Below, piece after piece: positions 8,283 through 16,556 of a stretch of 64,000 nt of DNA (position 1 is its first letter; each line of letters begins with the position of its first letter). Both the position numbers and the translations under genes were made by a program. The notes below the pieces were generated by a model. The model worked only from the letters and a program-made list of their open reading frames with translations. It was not told where the DNA came from and did not search any database. Location of the stretch: assembly GCA_050247255.1 (NCBI GenBank), contig JBFWUM010000017.1, positions 12,065 through 76,064 of the forward strand. The letters are read 5' to 3'. This DNA comes from JBFWUM01 sp050247255. Its GTDB lineage: Bacteria; Acidobacteriota; Vicinamibacteria; Vicinamibacterales; UBA2999.

Positions 8283-9373
8283 TGTTCGGCATCGACTTCG
8301 AGACGCTCGAGTTCGGGGACCCGCGGTTCCTGTGGCTGCTGGCGGTGCCAGCGGTGGGGCTGCTGCTCTGGGCGCGGCAACTGCTGCTGCACCGGCGCGA
8401 CGCGCGACGCCTGGTGGCGGCGCGGCAGGTGCCGCGGCGCGAGCGGTTCCCCCGGCTCGGCAACGCGCTGTTCTCCCTGTTGATGCTCTGCGCGATCGCG
8501 CTGACCGTGGTCGCCCTCGCCCAGCCGCGCGTCGTCGCGTCCCTCGTCCGCACCGGTGGCGCCGACATCGTCGTGCTGCTCGACGGGTCGGCGTCGATGT
8601 ACGTGCGCGACGTCGACGGCGACCGCTGGCAGCGATCGGTGCGCTTTCTGCGCGTGCTCGGCGATTCGCTCAGCTGGCAGAACGATCGGATCGCGCTGTC
8701 GCTGTTCGCCCACATCGCCACGCCGCAGGTCCGGCTGACGCGCGACCCCAACACGTTCTTCTTCTTCCTTGATCACCTCGACGAGCAGTCCCCGTTCCGG
8801 CTCGAGGACGACACGACCTGGGACACGAACATCGCGCTCGGGATTCGCTGGGGGCTGCGGATCATCGAGAAGGACGAGGAGATTCGCGGGCCGTCGCCCA
8901 ACGCCAGGCTGTTCGTGCTGATGTCCGACGGCCAGTCGTGGAGCGGCACCGTCGAGGAGTCGCTGGCATCGGCCAAGGCCGCCGGCGTGCCGGTGTTCGT
9001 CGTCGGCGTCGGCTCCGACGTCGGTGGCATCATCCCCGACCCGAAGCGCACCCCGCTCGACCCGAACCCGCCGGTCGTGTCGCGCCTCGATCGCGCCTCG
9101 CTGCGCTCGATTGCCGCGGCCGGCGGCGGCGAGTATTTCGAGCTCGATCGCGGCAGCGACGTCGACCTGGCCAACCGGCTGATCGACGCCGCCCGCCGGC
9201 GCGCGGTGTCGAGCGAAGCCGAACCGGTGCTGCAGGACGTCTACTGGCAGTTCCTCGCCGGCGCCGCGATCTTCGTGCTGGGCGCCGTCCTGTTCCTGCG
9301 CGACCGCGCCGCGCTCGTGATCCAGGCCGCCGCCGCCAGCCTGGCCCTCGCCTTTCTCGCCTCGCTGCTCTGA
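8282..9373 (+). CDS. mxaL: VWA-domain membrane protein, MxaL-like (BatB-type)
   Basis: A 363-aa protein. It has N-terminal membrane segments (FLWLLAVPAVGLLLWA; LFSLLMLCAIALTVVALA), then a VWA domain with MIDAS DGSASM (Asp101, Ser103, Ser105), the strand LFVLMSDGQSW, and VPVFVVGVGSDVGGIIP typical of BatB/MxaL. Two C-terminal hydrophobic stretches follow. The last gene of the six-gene overlapping operon. Two VWA proteins of opposite grade flanking a helical protein is the MxaC-K-L arrangement. A new promoter-like box begins just after its stop, so the operon probably ends here. Confidence 0.78.
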   Translation: MFGIDFETLEFGDPRFLWLLAVPAVGLLLWARQLLLHRRDARRLVAARQVPRRERFPRLGNALFSLLMLCAIALTVVALAQPRVVASLVRTGGADIVVLLDGSASMYVRDVDGDRWQRSVRFLRVLGDSLSWQNDRIALSLFAHIATPQVRLTRDPNTFFFFLDHLDEQSPFRLEDDTTWDTNIALGIRWGLRIIEKDEEIRGPSPNARLFVLMSDGQSWSGTVEESLASAKAAGVPVFVVGVGSDVGGIIPDPKRTPLDPNPPVVSRLDRASLRSIAAAGGGEYFELDRGSDVDLANRLIDAARRRAVSSEAEPVLQDVYWQFLAGAAIFVLGAVLFLRDRAALVIQAAAASLALAFLASLL

Positions 9374-9381
9374 GCTCGCGG

Positions 9382-9387
9382 TAGAAT
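9382..9387 (+). promoter_or_regulatory. Putative -10 box (TAGAAT) for leaderless transcript
   Basis: TAGAAT, preceded by G, lies 7 nt upstream of the ATG at 9395 and no SD is present in those 7 nt. The spacing places the transcription start at or next to the start codon. The same GTAGAAT string precedes the genes starting at 16486 and 61993 at similar spacing. Confidence 0.5.
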
Positions 9388-9394
9388 CCGCGCG

Positions 9395-9817
9395 ATGACA
9401 CGCCCGGTCGCCGCGCTGCTGTCGGTCGCGCTGTTCGTCGCCGGCGCGGCCGCCCAATCGCCCACGGTCTACAAGGCCCGCCTCGGCGTCACGCCGGTCG
9501 ATGCCAACAACCAGCCGGTCGTGACCGGGTCCGGCTCGGTCACCGCGACCCTGAAAGGCACGGTGCTGGTGATCGACGGGACGTTCACCGGGCTGCACTC
9601 CCCGGCCACGAGCGCCAGGGTGCATGTCGGACCGCGTGGTATCCGCGGACCGGCGGTCCTCGACCTGACGGTGACGAAGGCGCGCGCGGGGACCATCACC
9701 GGCGCGCTGACGCTGACCGAGGCGCAGCTCGAGCACCTGCGGCGATCCCGCCTCTACATCCAGATCAACAGCGAGGAAGCCGCGGACGGCAACTTGTGGG
9801 GATGGCTGCTGCCATGA
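9395..9817 (+). CDS. Secreted CHRD-domain protein
   Basis: A 140-aa protein with a signal peptide (VAALLSVALFVAGAAAQ) and a single CHRD domain: VYKARLGVTPVDANNQPVV, GSGSVTATLKGTVLVIDGTFTGL in part, HVGPRGIRGP, and the terminal RLYIQINSEEAADGNLWGWL that typifies bacterial CHRD proteins. CHRD is named from chordin; its bacterial role is unknown, probably extracellular or periplasmic. Its stop overlaps the ATG of the quinoprotein by 4 nt (ATGA), so the two are co-translated. Confidence 0.85.
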   Translation: MTRPVAALLSVALFVAGAAAQSPTVYKARLGVTPVDANNQPVVTGSGSVTATLKGTVLVIDGTFTGLHSPATSARVHVGPRGIRGPAVLDLTVTKARAGTITGALTLTEAQLEHLRRSRLYIQINSEEAADGNLWGWLLP

Positions 9818-11943
9818 CGACGCGAACGTTTCGATCGCTGAGCGCCGCCGCGGCTGTGCTGCTGGCGAGCGGGATCGTCTCCACGGCGCAACAGCCAGCA
9901 GCGGCGCCGATCTATACCGCCGCGCAAGCTCGCGCCGGACAGGCGCTCTACACAGCGCAGTGCGCCGGGTGCCACCAGGCGGATCTCTCCGGGCTGAACG
10001 AAGCGCCGCAGCTGGCCGGCGGCAGCTTCCTCGCCGCCTGGGGCGAGCGTCCCGTCTCGGACCTCGCCGCCTACATCGTGCGGGCGATGCCGCCCGACAA
10101 TCCCGGCGCGGCCGGCCCCGACGGCGTCGCCCAGATCGTCGCCTACGTGCTGCAGGCCAACGGGGCGACGCCAGGAGCGCAGGCGCTCACACCGCAGACG
10201 GCGACCAGCATTCGCGCGGTGGCCATGCAGCAGGCGCCGGCGCTGGCGGCCCCGGCGGCGGCGGGAGGCGCGGCGGCGCCGGCCCCGCAAGGGCCGCGCG
10301 GCCTCACCGTGCGCGGCACGGTCGCCAGCTTCACCCCGGTCACCGACGCCATGCTGCGCAACCCGCCGGCCGGCGACTGGCTGATGGTGCGGCGCAACTA
10401 CCAGGGCTGGAGCTACAGCCCGCTCGATCAGATCACGCGCGCCAACGTCAAGAACCTGCGGCTCGCGTGGGTCTGGGCGATGCACGAGGGCGCCGCCAGC
10501 CAGCCGATGCCGATCGCCCACGACGGCACCATCTACCTCGTGCACACCGGCAACATCGTCCAGGCGCTCGACGGACGCACCGGCGACCTGTTCTGGGAGT
10601 ACCGCGCGGGGCCGGACGAGGGCAATGCCATGCGCAACATGGCGATCTTCCAGGACACGCTCTACGTCACGACCAGCGACGCGCGGATCGTCGCGCTCGA
10701 CGCGCGGACCGGTGAGCGCGCCTGGGAAACACCGTTCGCCGATCCGGCGAAGGGCTTCAGCGCGCGGACCGGCGCCATCGTCATCAACGGCAAGTTGATC
10801 CAGGGGCTCAACGGCTGCGACCGTTTCAAGGACGAGGGGTGCTTCATCACCGCGCTCGATGCCGCCAGCGGCCAGGTGCTGTGGCGCTTCAACACCGTGG
10901 CGCGCCCCGGGGAACCGGGGGGCGACACCTGGGGCCGGCAGCCGATGATGTTCCGCGCCGGCGGCGAAACGTGGGTCACCGGCAGCTACGACCCGGATCT
11001 CAACCTCACCTACTGGGGCACGGCGCAGGCCAAGCCCTGGGTGCCGGCCAGCCGCGGGATGTCGGCGCTGGACGAGGCGCTCTATACGAGTTCCACGCTC
11101 GCGCTGAACCCGGACACCGGGCGCCTGCAGTGGCACTACCAGCATGCGCCGGGCGAGGCGCTCGACCTCGACGAGGTCTACGAGCGCGTGCTGATCGACA
11201 TCGACGGGCGGAAGCTGCTCTTCACCATCGGCAAGCCCGGCATCCTCTGGAAGCTCGATCGCCAGAGCGGCGAGTACGTGTCACACGTCGAGACGATCTT
11301 CCAGAACATCTTCGACTCGTTCGATCCGCGCACCGGCACGCCCACGTATCGCGCCGACATCCTCGAGGCCGCCGTCGGCGACTGGGTGACCGCGTGCCCG
11401 AGCACGCAGGGGGGCCACAACTGGCAATCCACCAGCTATCACCCCGGGTCGGGGCTGCTCGTCATCCCGCTCAGCCAGAGCTGCTTCGAGATCCGCGGCC
11501 GGGAGGTGGAGATGAAGGAGGGATCCGGCGGCACGCAGGGGGACCGCCGCTTCTTCGAGATGCCCGGCACCGACGGCAAGATCGGCAAGCTCGCCGCCTA
11601 CGACCTGCGTACGATGCGCGAGGTCTGGAGCTACGAACAGCGGCCGTCCTTCCTCACCTCCGTGCTGTCGACGGGAGGCGACCTGGCGTTTGTCGGCGAC
11701 CTCGATCGCACGTTCCGCGCGTTCGACGTCCGCACCGGCGAGATCCTGTGGCAGACGCGGCTCGGCACGTCCGTGCAGGGGTTCCCGATTACCTACACCG
11801 CCGGCGGCAGGCAGTACATCGCCGTCACCAGCGGCCTCGGCGGCGGCAGCCCGCGTAACGTCCCGCGCCTCATCGCGCCAGACATCAGGCACCCGACGAG
11901 CGGCAACGCGCTCTACGTGTTCGAGCTTTCCAACCAGCCATAA
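9814..11943 (+). CDS. Cytochrome c-quinoprotein (PQQ-type) dehydrogenase
   Basis: A 709-aa periplasmic protein. A signal peptide ends near residue 33. An N-terminal cytochrome c domain has heme motif C50AGCH54 and probable axial Met92 (RAMPPDN). A Pro/Ala linker leads to an eight-bladed propeller beginning NYQGWSYSPLDQIT. Blade motifs include VQALDGRTGDLFWEYR, VALDARTGERAWETPF and YDPDLNLTYWGT. Active-site features of alcohol dehydrogenases are modified: GTGN is GTAQ (402-405), and DYDG is D451-L-D453-E. The usual direction is heme at the C-terminus; here it is N-terminal. ATG at 9814 is preferred to upstream in-frame starts because it overlaps the CHRD stop. Substrate unknown; an alcohol or aldehyde is likely. 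Confidence 0.85.
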   Translation: MTTRTFRSLSAAAAVLLASGIVSTAQQPAAAPIYTAAQARAGQALYTAQCAGCHQADLSGLNEAPQLAGGSFLAAWGERPVSDLAAYIVRAMPPDNPGAAGPDGVAQIVAYVLQANGATPGAQALTPQTATSIRAVAMQQAPALAAPAAAGGAAAPAPQGPRGLTVRGTVASFTPVTDAMLRNPPAGDWLMVRRNYQGWSYSPLDQITRANVKNLRLAWVWAMHEGAASQPMPIAHDGTIYLVHTGNIVQALDGRTGDLFWEYRAGPDEGNAMRNMAIFQDTLYVTTSDARIVALDARTGERAWETPFADPAKGFSARTGAIVINGKLIQGLNGCDRFKDEGCFITALDAASGQVLWRFNTVARPGEPGGDTWGRQPMMFRAGGETWVTGSYDPDLNLTYWGTAQAKPWVPASRGMSALDEALYTSSTLALNPDTGRLQWHYQHAPGEALDLDEVYERVLIDIDGRKLLFTIGKPGILWKLDRQSGEYVSHVETIFQNIFDSFDPRTGTPTYRADILEAAVGDWVTACPSTQGGHNWQSTSYHPGSGLLVIPLSQSCFEIRGREVEMKEGSGGTQGDRRFFEMPGTDGKIGKLAAYDLRTMREVWSYEQRPSFLTSVLSTGGDLAFVGDLDRTFRAFDVRTGEILWQTRLGTSVQGFPITYTAGGRQYIAVTSGLGGGSPRNVPRLIAPDIRHPTSGNALYVFELSNQP

Positions 11944-11983
11944 AGGCCTGCACTCGGCCCACGCGACGCGCTTGACACCCTCG

Positions 11984-12006
11984 CGACGACGATGGCATCG
12001 TCGTCG
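11984..12006. terminator. Perfect 11-bp hairpin downstream of quinoprotein gene
   Basis: CGACGACGATG at 11984-11994 and its exact complement at 11996-12006 are separated by a single G. It lies 41 nt after the quinoprotein stop and 34 nt before the next start. No T-run follows, so it may be a processed 3' end or an operator rather than an intrinsic terminator. A TTGACA at 11972-11977 sits just before it. Confidence 0.5.
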
Positions 12007-12039
12007 TGAGGTCGGGAGCCCTTATCAAGGGAGAGATCC

Positions 12040-12300
12040 ATGCAGGCCCTGATGGTGCCCCCGGCCCTCGAAGAAAGGCTGGACGAGGTGGGAGCAGACG
12101 CGCTCGTGAACATGTTCGCCGTGGCGCACGAGAACGCCCTCGAGAGCTTCGAACGGCGCCTCGGCGATGAGTGCGCGAAGCTCCGCACCGAGATGAAGGT
12201 CGGGTTTGCCGACCTCAAGCTCGACATCATCAAGTGGTCGTTCCTGTTCTGGCTTGGCCAGTTCGCGGCGATCGCCGCGCTGCTCACCGCGCTGCGCTAG
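12040..12300 (+). CDS. Small coiled-coil protein with C-terminal membrane anchor (LA_3696-type)
   Basis: An 86-aa protein with a helical region rich in heptad-like charge (ENALESFERRLGDECAKLRTE), the conserved DLKLDIIKWSFLFWLGQ transition, and a C-terminal membrane helix (QFAAIAALLTALR). This is the pattern of a widespread family of short coiled-coil, tail-anchored proteins resembling the mitochondrial CCDC90/MCUR1 tail. Function unknown. The ATG follows GGGAGAG at good spacing. Its TAG shares the tetranucleotide CTAG with the stop of the convergent aldehyde dehydrogenase gene. Confidence 0.75.
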   Translation: MQALMVPPALEERLDEVGADALVNMFAVAHENALESFERRLGDECAKLRTEMKVGFADLKLDIIKWSFLFWLGQFAAIAALLTALR

Positions 12301-13766
12301 AACGGATACGGCGTGGCCCGGTCCTGGATGGTCACCCACTGCCACTGGGTGAACTCCTCCCAGTTCGCCGGGCCGCCGACGCGCGTGCCGTTGCCCGACG
12401 CGCCGCGGCCGCCGAACGGCACGTGCGGCTCGTCGCCGACCGTCTGGTCGTTGATGTGCAGGATGCCGGTCTTCAGCCGGTTGCCGAGCGCGAGCGCGCG
12501 TGACACCGACGAGGAGATGACCCCGGCCGAGAGACCGTGCTCGCCCATGTTGGCCAGCGCCACGGCCTCGTCTTCCGTCGCGAACGTCGTGACCGGCGCC
12601 ACCGGCCCGAAGATCTCCTCGTCGAACGCCCGCATGCCCGGGCGCACGTTCGCCAACACGGTCGGTCGGTAGAACAGCCCGTCGAACGTGCCGCCCGACT
12701 TCAGCGCGGCGCCCGCCTTCACCGAATCCTGGACGATGCCGTGCACGCGGTCGCGCTGCTTCTGGTTGATGAGCGGGCCGAGCGCGACCTGGCCGCGCGC
12801 CGGATCCCCCACCGGCAGGTGATCCGCAACCGTGGCCAGGCGCTCGAGGATGGCTGGCGCGATCTTCTCGTGCACGAGGATGCGACCCGCCGTCATGCAG
12901 ATCTGCCCCTGGTGCAGCCATGCGCCCCAGCGCGCGTTGGAGGCCGCGGCATCGAGGTCCGCATCGTCGAGGATGATGAGCGCGTTGTTGCCACCCAGCT
13001 CGAGCGACACCCGCTTGAGGTGTTCGCCAGCAAGCGCACCGACGCGGCGGCCGACACCGGTCGAGCCGGTGAACGCGATCATGGCGATGTTCGGGTCGGT
13101 GCACATCGCCTCGCCGGCTTCGGCAGCGCCAGGCAGCACGTGCAGCACGCCGGCCGGCAGCCCCGCCTGCTCGAACAGCCGCGCGATCACGTAGCCGCCG
13201 CCGAGCGGCGTGTGGATGTCGGGCTTCAGCAGCACCGCATTGCCGACGGCAAGAGCGGGGGCAACCGCGCGAATCGAGAGGATCAGCGGAAAGTTGAATG
13301 GTGAGATGACGCCGACGACGCCGTGCGGCACGCGGCGCGCCATGCTGATGCGGCCGGTGGCCGCCGGCAGCACCAGCCCCTGGGGCTCGCCGATCATCGC
13401 CGCCGACTGGTTGAGAATCCCCTCCGCCATCTTCAGCTCGACGTCCACCTTCGGCGGAATCGAACCGGTCTCGCGCACCATCCAGTGGCGGATCTCGTCG
13501 GCGTTGGCTCGAACAAGGCGCGCGGCTTCGCGGAAGATCTCGGCCCGCTCCTGGTACGGCTTCTCGATCCACTGCTGCTGCGCGTCGGCAGCCTGCGCCG
13601 CGGCTTCGGCCACGTCTGCCGCGTTGGCCAGCCCGACGCGCGTCAGCGTCGTCTGCGTCGCCGGCTCCTGGACGTCAACGGCGCCGCCGGCCGCGCGCTG
13701 CCACGTGCCCGTAAAGAGCTGATCGCGCCAGGTGGATTCGTCGAGAAAGGTGGCGATGGTGCTCAT
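12297..13766 (-). CDS. Aldehyde dehydrogenase, benzaldehyde dehydrogenase-like
   Basis: A 489-aa NAD(P)-dependent aldehyde dehydrogenase of normal length. Visible are the Rossmann site SPFNFPLILS, FTGSTGVGRRV, the catalytic Glu in LELGGNNALII, the catalytic Cys in GQICM, and IFGPVAPVTTF. The sequence (GRISMARRVPHGVVGVISPFN; LLKPDIHTPLGGG) resembles benzaldehyde/vanillin dehydrogenases. It is the last gene of a minus-strand operon after the IorAB Mo hydroxylase (5 nt after that stop), which would fit oxidation of aromatic or N-heterocyclic aldehydes. Substrate assignment is tentative. Confidence 0.85.
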   Translation of the reverse strand: MSTIATFLDESTWRDQLFTGTWQRAAGGAVDVQEPATQTTLTRVGLANAADVAEAAAQAADAQQQWIEKPYQERAEIFREAARLVRANADEIRHWMVRETGSIPPKVDVELKMAEGILNQSAAMIGEPQGLVLPAATGRISMARRVPHGVVGVISPFNFPLILSIRAVAPALAVGNAVLLKPDIHTPLGGGYVIARLFEQAGLPAGVLHVLPGAAEAGEAMCTDPNIAMIAFTGSTGVGRRVGALAGEHLKRVSLELGGNNALIILDDADLDAAASNARWGAWLHQGQICMTAGRILVHEKIAPAILERLATVADHLPVGDPARGQVALGPLINQKQRDRVHGIVQDSVKAGAALKSGGTFDGLFYRPTVLANVRPGMRAFDEEIFGPVAPVTTFATEDEAVALANMGEHGLSAGVISSSVSRALALGNRLKTGILHINDQTVGDEPHVPFGGRGASGNGTRVGGPANWEEFTQWQWVTIQDRATPYPF

Positions 13767-13770
13767 CGAT

Positions 13771-15993
13771 CTACGCCCAGCGATAACCGCTCTTGGCCAG
13801 CGGCATCTGCCGCACCCGGCGGCCGGTGACGGTGGCGATGGCGTTGGCGAGGGCCGGCACGGTAGGCGGCAGCGCCGGCTCGCCGAGGCCGGTGGGCGGG
13901 TTGTCCGTCAACAGGAAGTGCACGTCGATGTCCGGCGGCGCCTGGTTGATCCGCGTCGGCTGGTACTGGTTGAAGTTGTTCTGCACGACACGGCCGCCGG
14001 CGATCGTGATCTCCCAGTTCATCAGGTGGCTCATGCCTTCGATGACGGCCCCCTGCCCCTGGTTCATCGCCGCGCTCGGGTTGACGATCTCGCTGCCGAT
14101 GTCGCCGACGACCCACACCGTGTTCACCTTCACGCGGTTCTGCGCGTCGACCATCACCTCGGCGACGTTGGCGAAGTAGCCGCGATGGCTGTACTGGAAG
14201 GCCACCCCCATGGCGGTACGGGCCGGTAACTGGCGGCGCCCCCACCCGGAGCGGTCGCGCACCGATTCGAGCACGCCGATCATGCGGGACGCGTTGAAGC
14301 CGTCGCCCCCCTGCGCCGGCATCGGGTAGACCTCGTTCCGCAGGATGTCGAGGCGGAACGCCAGCGGGTCCTTCCCCGCCGCCTGCGCCAGCTCGTCGAG
14401 GAACGACTGGAACACCCAGCAGAACGCATTGCTGCGCGGCGCCCGCAGCGCGCCGGTCGGCACGCCGAACGGAATCAGCGACGACTGGAAGTCGAAGTGC
14501 TGGACGAAGCGCGCCGGGAACTCGACGCCATTGATGTTGCCCGAGTTCGTGTAGCCCCCGGCGCCGCGCGCCGGGTCGCCATAGCTGACGAAATGGTTCG
14601 TCCAGGCGACCAGCGCGCCCGATGCATCGACCCCGGCCTTCAGGTAGTGGAACCCGCCGGGCCGGTAGTGGTCGAAGTGCATGTCGTCTTCGCGCGTCCA
14701 GAGCACCTTGACCGGCACGCCGATCTGCTTCGCGATCGCGCACGCCTCGCCCATGTAGTCGTTGGTCAGGCGCCGGCCGAAGCCGCCGCCCGCCCGCTGG
14801 ATGTGGATGGTGATGTTCTCCTGCGGGATGTCCAGCACCTGCGACACCAGGTTGCGGCCCGCCTGGGGCGTCTGCGTCGGCGCCCAGATCTCCATGCGGC
14901 CGTTCTGGTAGTGCGCCGTGCAATTCTGCGGCTCGAGCGGGGCGTGTGAAATGAACGGATAGGCGTATGCCGCCTCGACCACCTTCACGCCGGAGGCGGC
15001 CAGCGCCTGGTCGGCGCTGCCGTCGACGCGCAGCGCGAAGCCGGGCGCCTGCTGCGACAGCTGCTGCGCCTGCACGGCGTAGTTCTCGCTGCTCTGCTGC
15101 GCCGTCGGATGGTTCTCCCAGGTCACGCGCAGCTGCTTCCGCGCCGACTGCGCCTGCCACCAGCTGTCGGCGACAATCGCCACGCCCGGCAGCAGCCCGC
15201 GCAGGTCGGTCGTGCCCTCGATGATGAGCACGTGGCGCACGCCGGGGAGCGCCTTGACCTCGTCGACGTTGGCGCTCTGCACCTTCGCCGCGAACACCGG
15301 CGACTTCTCGTAGACCGCGTACAACATCCCCGGCAGCGTGAAGTCGATGCCGAAGGTCGGCTGGCCGGTGACGATCCGGCGGTTGTCGTAGCCGCCGGTG
15401 GCCTTGCCGACGACGGTGTGCGCCGACTGCGGCTTGAGCGGCACGCTGTCGAGATCCGGCGGCGTCAGGGTTGCCGCCCTGGCCGCCAGCTGGCCGTAGG
15501 TCATCGTCCGGTTCGAGCCGCGATGCGTGACGCGCGTGTTCGCCGCCACCAGCTCGGACTCCGGCACGCCCCACGTCTCGGCCGCCGCCTTGATGAAGGT
15601 CAGTCGCAGCGCGGCGCCGACGCGGCGCAGCGGATCGTAGTTGTTCGGCGTCGCCGTGCTGCCGCCGGCGTTCTGCGGCCCGTACTTCGACTGATCGAGA
15701 TCGGCCTGCTCGAGCACGACCTCGTTCCACGGCACCTCGAGCTCCTCGGCGATGAGCATGGGAAGCGAGGTCTTCACGCCCTGCCCAATCTCCGGGTTCT
15801 TGGCGATGATCGTGACGACGTTGTCGGGCGAGATCTTCACGAACGCGGCCGGCGCGAACACCGGGCGCGGTCCGGGCGGCCCCTGCGCCAGCAGGTCGGC
15901 CACCGGATCCAGGTAGGTGGCCACCATCAGGCCGCCGCCGGCGAGCGCCGTGAAGCGGAGGAACGAGCGACGGTTCATCGTCAGCGTATCCAT
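13771..15993 (-). CDS. iorB: Molybdopterin hydroxylase large subunit (IorB/xanthine dehydrogenase family)
   Basis: A 740-aa protein. It opens with a twin-arginine signal (MNRRSFLRFTALAGGG), so it is exported folded. The body shows Mo-cofactor motifs: NPEIGQGVKTSLPML, QRAGGGFGRRLTNDYMGE, TGALRAPRSNAFCWVFQSFLD, and the likely catalytic Glu in TGLGEPALPPTVPALANAI. This is the isoquinoline 1-oxidoreductase beta-subunit type, which hydroxylates N-heterocycles or oxidises aldehydes. ATG 15993 is chosen because TGAGGA precedes it; an upstream in-frame extension to 16038 overlaps the small subunit and lacks an SD. The small subunit stop is 7 nt upstream. Confidence 0.88.
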   Translation of the reverse strand: MDTLTMNRRSFLRFTALAGGGLMVATYLDPVADLLAQGPPGPRPVFAPAAFVKISPDNVVTIIAKNPEIGQGVKTSLPMLIAEELEVPWNEVVLEQADLDQSKYGPQNAGGSTATPNNYDPLRRVGAALRLTFIKAAAETWGVPESELVAANTRVTHRGSNRTMTYGQLAARAATLTPPDLDSVPLKPQSAHTVVGKATGGYDNRRIVTGQPTFGIDFTLPGMLYAVYEKSPVFAAKVQSANVDEVKALPGVRHVLIIEGTTDLRGLLPGVAIVADSWWQAQSARKQLRVTWENHPTAQQSSENYAVQAQQLSQQAPGFALRVDGSADQALAASGVKVVEAAYAYPFISHAPLEPQNCTAHYQNGRMEIWAPTQTPQAGRNLVSQVLDIPQENITIHIQRAGGGFGRRLTNDYMGEACAIAKQIGVPVKVLWTREDDMHFDHYRPGGFHYLKAGVDASGALVAWTNHFVSYGDPARGAGGYTNSGNINGVEFPARFVQHFDFQSSLIPFGVPTGALRAPRSNAFCWVFQSFLDELAQAAGKDPLAFRLDILRNEVYPMPAQGGDGFNASRMIGVLESVRDRSGWGRRQLPARTAMGVAFQYSHRGYFANVAEVMVDAQNRVKVNTVWVVGDIGSEIVNPSAAMNQGQGAVIEGMSHLMNWEITIAGGRVVQNNFNQYQPTRINQAPPDIDVHFLLTDNPPTGLGEPALPPTVPALANAIATVTGRRVRQMPLAKSGYRWA

Positions 15994-16000
15994 GGCGTCC

Positions 16001-16486
16001 TCAGCGCTGGGCCTGGGCGGTCTGCACCGGCTGCGCACCCGCAGCCTGATGGATCGCCTGGCGGATTCGAAGATAGGTGCCGCAGCGGCAGATGTTCCCC
16101 TGCATGGCGCGGTCGATGTCGGCGTCGGTCGGCCGCGGCGTGGCGGCCAGCAGCGCCGCCGCGGACATGATCTGTCCCGCCTGGCAGTAGCCGCACTGCG
16201 GCACGTCGATCGCCTGCCAGGCGACCTGCAGCGGGTGTGTGCCGTCTGGCGACAGCCCCTCGATGGTCGTCACCTGCGCCCCATTGGCCGTCGCGGCCAT
16301 CGTCTGGCAGGCGCGGACGGCGCGCCCGTTCAGGTGCACCGTGCAGGCACCGCACTGGGCAATGCCGCAGCCGAATTTCGTCCCCTTCAAGTTGAGGACG
16401 TCGCGCAGCACCCACAGCAGGGGCATGTCCGCGGGAACGTCTACGGTATGGGTCTGGCCGTTGACCGTCAGAGAGTAGGCAGGCAT
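16001..16486 (-). CDS. iorA: [2Fe-2S] small subunit of molybdenum hydroxylase (IorA type)
   Basis: A 161-aa electron-transfer subunit. Cys40, Cys45, Cys48 and Cys60 (FGCGIAQCGACTVH) bind the plant-type cluster. Cys98, Cys101, Cys133 and Cys135 (CGYCQAGQ and CRCGTYLRIRQAI) bind the second cluster. It lacks its own signal and is probably co-exported with the Tat-borne large subunit. There is no FAD subunit in the operon, so electrons likely go to a cytochrome c, as in IorAB-type enzymes. Translation starts at ATG 16486, 8 nt after a TAGAAT box with no SD. A TAT-less small partner of a TAT large subunit is usual in this family. Confidence 0.9.
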   Translation of the reverse strand: MPAYSLTVNGQTHTVDVPADMPLLWVLRDVLNLKGTKFGCGIAQCGACTVHLNGRAVRACQTMAATANGAQVTTIEGLSPDGTHPLQVAWQAIDVPQCGYCQAGQIMSAAALLAATPRPTDADIDRAMQGNICRCGTYLRIRQAIHQAAGAQPVQTAQAQR

Positions 16487-16494
16487 AGGGGCAG

Positions 16495-16500
16495 ATTCTA
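16495..16500 (-). promoter_or_regulatory. Putative -10 box (TAGAAT) for leaderless iorA transcript
   Basis: GTAGAAT on the minus strand, with 8 nt to the iorA ATG and no SD between. Same arrangement as before the genes at 9395 and 61993. Confidence 0.5.
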
Positions 16501-16556
16501 CGCCTTAAGGTATCGTGAGTCGACTTCGCCAAACCTTCATGTCCCGGAGGACACCT

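Noticed and set aside
9814..11943. Methanol dehydrogenase (MxaF/XoxF) identity
   Set aside because: The N-terminal heme domain, the altered GTGN motif, and absence of MxaJ/MxaG/MxaI argue for another quinoprotein class.
12025..13572. 515-codon minus frame over the aldehyde dehydrogenase gene
   Set aside because: Shifted shadow of the dehydrogenase; no motifs.
13763..15730. 655-codon minus frame over the Mo hydroxylase gene
   Set aside because: Low-complexity R/G/A-rich translation typical of a shadow frame; the true frame has clear Mo-cofactor motifs.
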